Assembly (NCBI GenBank): GCA_000695325.1
Contig: AVPN01000185.1
Span: forward strand, 16,278-36,647
From: Pleurobrachia bachei
Lineage: Eukaryota; Ctenophora; Tentaculata; Cydippida; Pleurobrachiidae
Direction: 5' to 3'
DNA length: 20,370 nucleotides
The notes under the pieces were generated by a model, which saw only the letters and a list, made by a program, of their open reading frames with translations, was not told the DNA's origin and made no database searches. Both the position numbers and the translations under genes were made by a program. Below, piece after piece: positions 9,530 to 17,004 of the stretch. Positions within the stretch are counted from its first letter, which is position 1. Each line of letters starts with the position of its first letter.

Positions 9530-9557
9530 TGGACTGTGTACACCAGTTATTGCTACC
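9490..9557 (+). repeat. 34-bp tandem duplication across the NSRP1 stop codon
   Basis: Two adjacent 34-bp copies begin AAGTGATGGACT and differ at two positions. The first contains the last sense codons of NSRP1 and the TGA is made at the junction. The left edge of the 1.46-kb palindrome (9523) falls at this junction. Confidence 0.85.
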
Positions 9558-9710
9558 AAGTGAACAGTTAAATATGATGCGATACAATATGTGATATTTA
9601 TCTCAAATATGATACAAATTTAAGTTTTAATGATTGATAATCCAGCCCCAGGATTTTCTTTTTAGCTTTTTCCAGTTCTCAAAATCAACAATTGCTAACA
9701 ATTTCTCCCT

Positions 9711-9723
9711 AACCTTCTTTTAG
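9711..9723 (+). promoter_or_regulatory. 3' splice acceptor upstream of the RABGGTA ATG
   Basis: CCTTCTTTTAG lies 11 bp before the ATG at 9735 and about 190 bp after the NSRP1 stop. I find no AATAAA between the two genes. The arrangement fits an operon with spliced-leader addition, or a short 5'UTR intron. Confidence 0.4.
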
Positions 9724-9734
9724 TAGAAACCCAT

Positions 9735-12700
9735 ATGCACGGGCGTCTAAAAGTAAAAACCACGGCCGAAAAAGAGGCAGAACGAGCAAAGGAACGAGAG
9801 AAAAAGAAGGCTATATACCTGGGAGCGATGGCTAAAATTCGGCAGCTTTACAACTCTGGAGATCGGTCAGAGAAGCTGTTGGTTCTTCTTGGTCAGGTTT
9901 TGGAGCGGGTACCTGAGTTTACTACTCTATGGAACTGGAGGAGAACCGTGTTCAGAGAACTATTGAAGAAGAGGGATCAGGTCGGGAATAAAGATGAAAA
10001 TAAGGAAGATAAGGAGAAGGATAAACAACTTCCCTCTTCCGGGATGAAGGAGGATGGGGATGATAGTGGAGAACACAAGGAAGATAATAACGCGATGGCT
10101 GAAAAGAAAGAGAAAGAACGGGTTGCGCAACTTATCGAAGAAGAGCAGAAAGAGAAAGAACAGATTGAGCACTTGATAGAAGGAGAGAAGAAGTTTGTAG
10201 TGAGGTGCCTTGAGGTTAACCCTAAGGCCTATGCGCTCTGGCTACACAGAAGATGGCTTGTCAGCCTCGACCCCACAGGTGAGAAGATCGCCAGGCGGGA
10301 TATTGCAAATTCCCTATTATGTATATTGATATTCCGTTAGATCGTGGCCCGGTGATCCGTGATTCAGTGTATAGTTTGATGGTTTACTAAATTCCATTCC
10401 CTGCAGATGAAGTGATAAAACGGGAAATTGATTTGTGTAATCTCTACCTGAAATTTGACGAACGCAACTTTCACTGCTGGGATTATCGCAGGTAAACAAC
10501 TGTAATCCATCTACTACTATGGCCTTCTCTAAGCCAGACTCATAAACTTGTCATAAAATCTGCCAGTGTTAAATCGGGGTCCGACTAACTCAATTATCCA
10601 ATATAGGTTTGTTGTTAACCTGGGTGGAATCAGTATGATGGAGGAATTGAACACGACAACCGCCCTGATTGAACGGAACTTCTCCAATTATTCCGCATGG
10701 CATTATAGGAGCACGCTACTGGATACGAGCAGTGCTGAAACAGTGAACAGGGAGCTGGAGTGGACGCAAAACGCTTACTTTACAGGTAAAATTAAAACTT
10801 TAGTTAATGAGTTAATAACAGAAATCAAGAAGCGTAAATAATTTATATACAGCATCGAAAAAAACGTTTTCTGTTTCCTAGTCTATAGCTCAGCTCCGAT
10901 CGATTGACGGACTGACGACTTACTCACAATTGTATCAATGAATGAGATCTGTTCAGGATTAGATAGGGAGGAAAATTAGAAAAATAATATTTTTCTAATT
11001 TTCCTCCCTATCTAATCCTGAACAGATCTCATTCATTGATACAATTGTGAGTAAGTCGTCAGTCCGTCAATCGATCGGAGCTGAGCTATAGACTAGGAAA
11101 CAGAAAACGTTTTTTTCGATGCTGTATATAAATTATTTACGCTTCTTGATTTCTGTTATTAACTCATTAACTAAAGTTTTAATTTTACCTGTAAAGTAAG
11201 CGTTTTGCGTCCACTCCAGCTCCCTGTTCACTGTTTCAGCACTGCTCGTATCCAGTAGCGTGCTCCTATAATGCCATGCGGAATAATTGGAGAAGTTCCG
11301 TTCAATCAGGGCGGTTGTCGTGTTCAATTCCTCCATCATACTGATTCCACCCAGGTTAACAACAAACCTATATTGGATAATTGAGTTAGTCGGACCCCGA
11401 TTTAACACTGGCAGATTTTATGACAAGTTTATGAGTCTGGCTTAGAGAAGGCCATAGTAGTAGATGGATTACAGTTGTTTACCTGCGATAATCCCAGCAG
11501 TGAAAGTTGCGTTCGTCAAATTTCAGGTAGAGATTACACAAATCAATTTCCCGTTTTATCACTTCATCTGCAGGGAATGGAATTTAGTAAACCATCAAAC
11601 TATACACTGAATCACGGATCACCGGGCCACGATCTAACGGAATATCAATATACATAATAGGGAATTTGCAATATCCCGCCTGGCGATCTTCTCACCTGTG
11701 GGGTCGAGGCTGACAAGCCATCTTCTGTGTAGCCAGAGCGCATAGGCCTTAGGGTTAACCTCAAGGCACCTCACTACAAACTTCTTCTCTCCTTCTATCA
11801 AGTGCTCAATCTGTTCTTTCTCTTTCTGCTCTTCTTCGATAAGTTGCGCAACCCGTTCTTTCTCTTTCTTTTCAGCCATCGCGTTATTATCTTCCTTGTG
11901 TTCTCCACTATCATCCCCATCCTCCTTCATCCCGGAAGAGGGAAGTTGTTTATCCTTCTCCTTATCTTCCTTATTTTCATCTTTATTCCCGACCTGATCC
12001 CTCTTCTTCAATAGTTCTCTGAACACGGTTCTCCTCCAGTTCCATAGAGTAGTAAACTCAGGTACCCGCTCCAAAACCTGACCAAGAAGAACCAACAGCT
12101 TCTCTGACCGATCTCCAGAGTTGTAAAGCTGCCGAATTTTAGCCATCGCTCCCAGGTATATAGCCTTCTTTTTCTCTCGTTCCTTTGCTCGTTCTGCCTC
12201 TTTTTCGGCCGTGGTTTTTACTTTTAGACGCCCGTGCATATGGGTTTCTACTAAAAGAAGGTTAGGGAGAAATTGTTAGCAATTGTTGATTTTGAGAACT
12301 GGAAAAAGCTAAAAAGAAAATCCTGGGGCTGGATTATCAATCATTAAAACTTAAATTTGTATCATATTTGAGATAAATATCACATATTGTATCGCATCAT
12401 ATTTAACTGTTCACTTGGTAGCAATAACTGGTGTACACAGTCCATCACTTAAAAACGTTTTCTGTTTCCTAGTCTATAGCTCAGCTCCGATCGATTGACG
12501 GTCTGACGACTTACTCACAATTGTCTGATGACAGTCTGACTCACAATCGGCTGGTGACGGTCACATCCTCGGTTCGGCGGGCACTTGCCACCACCTTCCG
12601 TTTTCCAATTGCCTCTGTGATGAAATACACAAGAGGGTTGACAGCCGAGAGAAAGATGGGGAGAATTACATAAAATACAGTTCCGCTCCATATGAAAATA

Positions 12701-15700
12701 CAAACTCTCCCTGAGCAACCTGACCTATCTGAGGTATCATCTCCCTTTCCGTCTGTGACATCATCTCGTGAGATATCATCTCCCTTATCTCTATCACCGC
12801 GACCAGGACGACCTCGGTTTGTTTCCCCAGTACTGGTGATGTCTGTCCAAAGACTGAATGTGTATGCGATAAGGAAGACAAGTGAAACTGTATGAAGAAG
12901 ACTACCAGCATTCATCAGAAGAATCCTATATGTTATCCTTGTCGTGTCCCTCCCTGACTGACTTGCTGCCATTCCACCTGGTTTCTTGAGATGTGAAATA
13001 GTGAGAAAGATGAAGGCTACACCAGCAACTTGTAATATTGAAGGTATGGATAGGCTCATCAGCATTGAGCCCAGCATGCCAGTTTTACTCCCCGAAGAGC
13101 TGCTGAACGGGTTCCAGTTAACAGCCATCACGTTATAAAGCGACCATTTGATGTTGCCCAGATTTACACAGTAGAAGCAGATCATGATAAGGATTTGGGT
13201 GAAAGAGACAAAGGAACAGACGGCAAAAAACCGTTTCTTTGGTTGTATTCGTAGAGGAAACCGCAGTTGAAAGTACCGTGCTGCGAGCATTATTGCCGTC
13301 AAAAGGTTCGGAATCAGGATTACACTTGTTAGGATCACTGAGTAGGTTCTCTGTACTGCAGTCGTGTAACCCAAAACTCTAGACGGGTCATTTTCGCTGG
13401 CTGGTAGTATGTACCGGAAAGCAGCATAGATTTGAATGATACTACTGGTTAGATTGAGTAGGGCGATAAGGAAGCTGGTTACTCGGTGGACGGTGAAGGG
13501 AGCACCCAGGTGCCGGTACAGAACGGGTGGGTTTAGGATCACCGAGATCAACCCGCACACCACCACGAATAGAAACACACCGAAATCTGGTAGTGTAGTT
13601 CCTCCATCTGATTGAATACTCATCCTACAACAATCGAGAGAATATTGAATAAATTCTACCTGGCAACTAAGGACAAACTAAATAATCATAGTCAATTTAT
13701 AAATTCAACACATATCACACATGGCATGCCCAAAGGCCCTTCAAAGGACACCGTCATTTACCAAACTACTACTGGTGTATTACAAAAAGAAGTAGATGAG
13801 CTGTATACCTCACCGAGAAATGGCAGAGAGGAAACTAAAATGAAGTGTGAAGTTATAATGAGTGAAGCAAATATGAACTCTTTGTGTTCGTAGTGTATAT
13901 CAGATACTCAGAACACAACGAGTGAATTGTCTTATCATGATAAGACAATTCACTCGTTGTGTTCTGAGTATCTGATATACACTACGAACACAAAGAGTTC
14001 ATATTTGCTTCACTCATTATAACTTCACACTTCATTTTAGTTTCCTCTCTGCCATTTCTCGATGAGGTAGCTCATCCACTTCTTTTTGTAATACACCAGT
14101 AGTAGTTTGGTAAATGACGGTGTCCTTTGAAGGGCCTTTGGGCATGCCATGTGTGATATGTGTTGAATTTATAAATTGACTATGATTATTTAGTTTGTCC
14201 TTAGTTGCCAGGTAGAATTTATTCAATATTCTCTCGATTGTTGTAGGATGAGTAGGCAATCAGATGGAGGAACTACACTACCAGATTTCGGTGTGTTTCT
14301 ATTCGTGGTGGTGTGCGGGTTGATCTCGGTGATCCTAAACCCACCCGTTCTGTACCGGCACCTGGGTGCTCCCTTCACCGTCCACCGAGTAACCAGCTTC
14401 CTTATCGCCCTACTCAATCTAACCAGTAGTATCATTCAAATCTATGCTGCTTTCCGGTACATACTACCAGCCAGCGAAAATGACCCGTCTAGAGTTTTGG
14501 GTTACACGACTGCAGTACAGAGAACCTACTCAGTGATCCTAACAAGTGTAATCCTGATTCCGAACCTTTTGACGGCAATAATGCTCGCAGCACGGTACTT
14601 TCAACTGCGGTTTCCTCTACGAATACAACCAAAGAAACGGTTTTTTGCCGTCTGTTCCTTTGTCTCTTTCACCCAAATCCTTATCATGATCTGCTTCTAC
14701 TGTGTAAATCTGGGCAACATCAAATGGTCGCTTTATAACGTGATGGCTGTTAACTGGAACCCGTTCAGCAGCTCTTCGGGGAGTAAAACTGGCATGCTGG
14801 GCTCAATGCTGATGAGCCTATCCATACCTTCAATATTACAAGTTGCTGGTGGAGCCTTTATCTTTCTCACAATATCACATCTCAGGAAATCAGGTGGAAT
14901 GGCAGCAAGTCAGTCAGGGAGGGACACGACAAGGATAACATATAGGATTCTTCTGATGAATGCTGGTAGTCTTCTTCATACAGTTTCACTTGTCTTCCTT
15001 ATCGCATACACATTCAGTCTTTGGACAGACATCACCAGTACTGGGGAAACAAACCGAGGTCGTCCTGGTCGCGGTGATAGAGATAAGGGAGATGATATCT
15101 CACGAGATGATGTCACAGACGGAAAGGGAGATGATACCTCAGATAGGTCAGGTTGCTCAGGGAGAGTTTGTATTTTCATATGGAGCGGAACTGTATTTTA
15201 TGTAATTCTCCCCATCTTTCTCTCGGCTGTCAACCCTCTTGTGTATTTCATCACAGAGGCAATTGGAAAACGGAAGGTGGCGAGAAATGGCAGAGAGGAA
15301 ACTAAAATGAAGTGTGAAGTTATAATGAGTGAAGCAAATATGAACTCTTTGTGTTCGTAGTGTATATCAGATACTCAGAACACAACGAGTGAATTGTCTT
15401 ATCATGATAAGACAATTCATTTCTATTTTTATTAACTATTCTTTCACAAAGTCTCTGGCGAGAGAATGTCGAGAAAGGCTGGCCATTAATACTAGCGTGA
15501 GCACAATAAAATAACGCTCTTTCGGAGAGTCTTTATAATTATTGCAGGTGTTGCCTCGTACGAGATATCAGTATCATATCAGTCAACACTGACAAATTCA
15601 AATATATACTTGGTGCAACACATATTTACAAGTCCCAATCTGTCATAATATAAAGCAACCCTATAAGTACACCAGATATTATCTCATTTGCGGCTGAAGC

Positions 15701-16963
15701 GAATTAAAAAGAGTGCTCTAAGAGATATCACAAAAAACAAGAGGTGCCTACTATATATAAAAGAACAAACAAACGTTGTCGTTTGCTCTTTTATAGAAGG
15801 CACAAAGAGTATTTAGACAACCTGCTATATAACCGAACAAAGGAACGCTCAGAGTTAATTGATATATATCGAGCACATTACCAGTAGTCATTACCATTAC
15901 TAAAAGACTCTAATGAGCGCAAAGGACCGCCAGGAAGGTTTAATCAAAGGTCAGTATAATCCCTTTAATGACATGTGTGACACAGATCATCATCATGACA
16001 ATGAATTGCCTTTGAAACTACTTGCCTTGCTCGACCCTCTCTGTCTACGGGGCCTAGCCCGACAGCAAGAGAGGCTTTTTAAACAATTAAAACCGGGCTT
16101 GAACGAAATAAGTTATAAGAAACTATGTACTATAATAGTAGTACACAGTAGTATACTGTATACTACTGTGTACTAGACCATTTACAATGTACAGATTGCA
16201 CAGATTAGTATCTAGAACTAAAACAGCTGGGACCAGCCTATTGTTAGATCAGGGCCCTTACATTAAAACAAAATAGACCAGGAAACTTTGAGCTGTGAGC
16301 TAGGGAGGGGGCCGGGGAGGGAGGGGTTAAGACTCTCACGCGTTTAGTTGTGCAGCTCGCCCCAAAAGAATGCGAAGGATACCCTAAGCCCTGTCATACG
16401 TTTATGATTATGTTATAAACTCTTTCTAGTATGATTATACAGCAAGGGTGACCACTATAACATACTGTGACTGAGCTATAATTGCAAACACCTGTACAGT
16501 GTGCAATATGATCTTCAAGGCTCTCTATAATAGTATTATAATAATGCAAAGCTATGATACTTGGCCCAGCTCCCCCAGGGACTGCAAGCCTAGATCAAGA
16601 CACACCTAAAACCATTAGTCTTTAATTAACGAGCAAAGTTAACTTTCTTACTCTCTTACTGGCAGTGCTAAGTTGGGGCCCCGCTAAGTTATAACGAAGT
16701 TTTGGGAAATGTTTCACCTTGCTCTCAACACACATTATATCATCCAGACAAAACAAGGAAACCCATTATGATTATAATGGTTTTCGTTGACGACGTGTGG
16801 CAAGAGATTTTGAAGGTGTTGCTATTTTCGAGAGCTAAAATATATTGAGCAGTTGATCTAGGCGGGCGATAACTTGTGGACACATGTTATATTGACTTGA
16901 TATTCCGCTGGAGACTGTAGATAATAATAAATATAATTTTAGAATTGGGAACGCATCTTCCTT

Positions 16964-17004
<41 letters not shown>

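Larger units (their letters stand above)
9523..12451. repeat. 1,464-bp palindrome with a one-base centre
   Basis: Positions x and 21974-x are complementary from 9523/12451 to 10986/10988, with a single unpaired A at 10987. I found no mismatch in the stretches I compared: both flanks, the centre, and the encoded proteins, which are identical. The arms contain the end of the NSRP1 tandem repeat and RABGGTA exons 1-3 with their introns. Confidence 0.92.
15420..16965. other. intronic spacer, no gene seen
   Basis: AT-rich sequence inside RABGGTA intron 3. It contains an imperfect 60-nt hairpin at 15744-15803 (arms GTGCCT/AGGCAC and AAAAGA), a near-perfect small hairpin at about 16767-16792, a 35-bp hairpin (16143-16177) and a G-quadruplex motif (16303-16326). 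An 87-codon open frame at 15913-16176 has no recognisable homology and is probably not coding. Confidence 0.5.

Noticed and set aside
13612-13893. 93-codon open frame antisense to the GPCR1 upstream region as a gene
   Set aside because: It begins inside the GPCR1 start region on the opposite strand and is explained by palindrome symmetry. Only its last part matters, as the new tail of GPCR2.
16020-16038. tRNA B-box or SINE, based on the ACTTGCCTTGCTCGACCCT match to 8271-8289
   Set aside because: No A box, poly-A tail or target duplication is seen. A shared 19-bp match alone is too little.
15913-16176. 87-codon open frame starting MSAKDRQEG as a gene
   Set aside because: No recognisable domain, it ends inside a perfect hairpin, and no splice or neighbour support was found in this intron.
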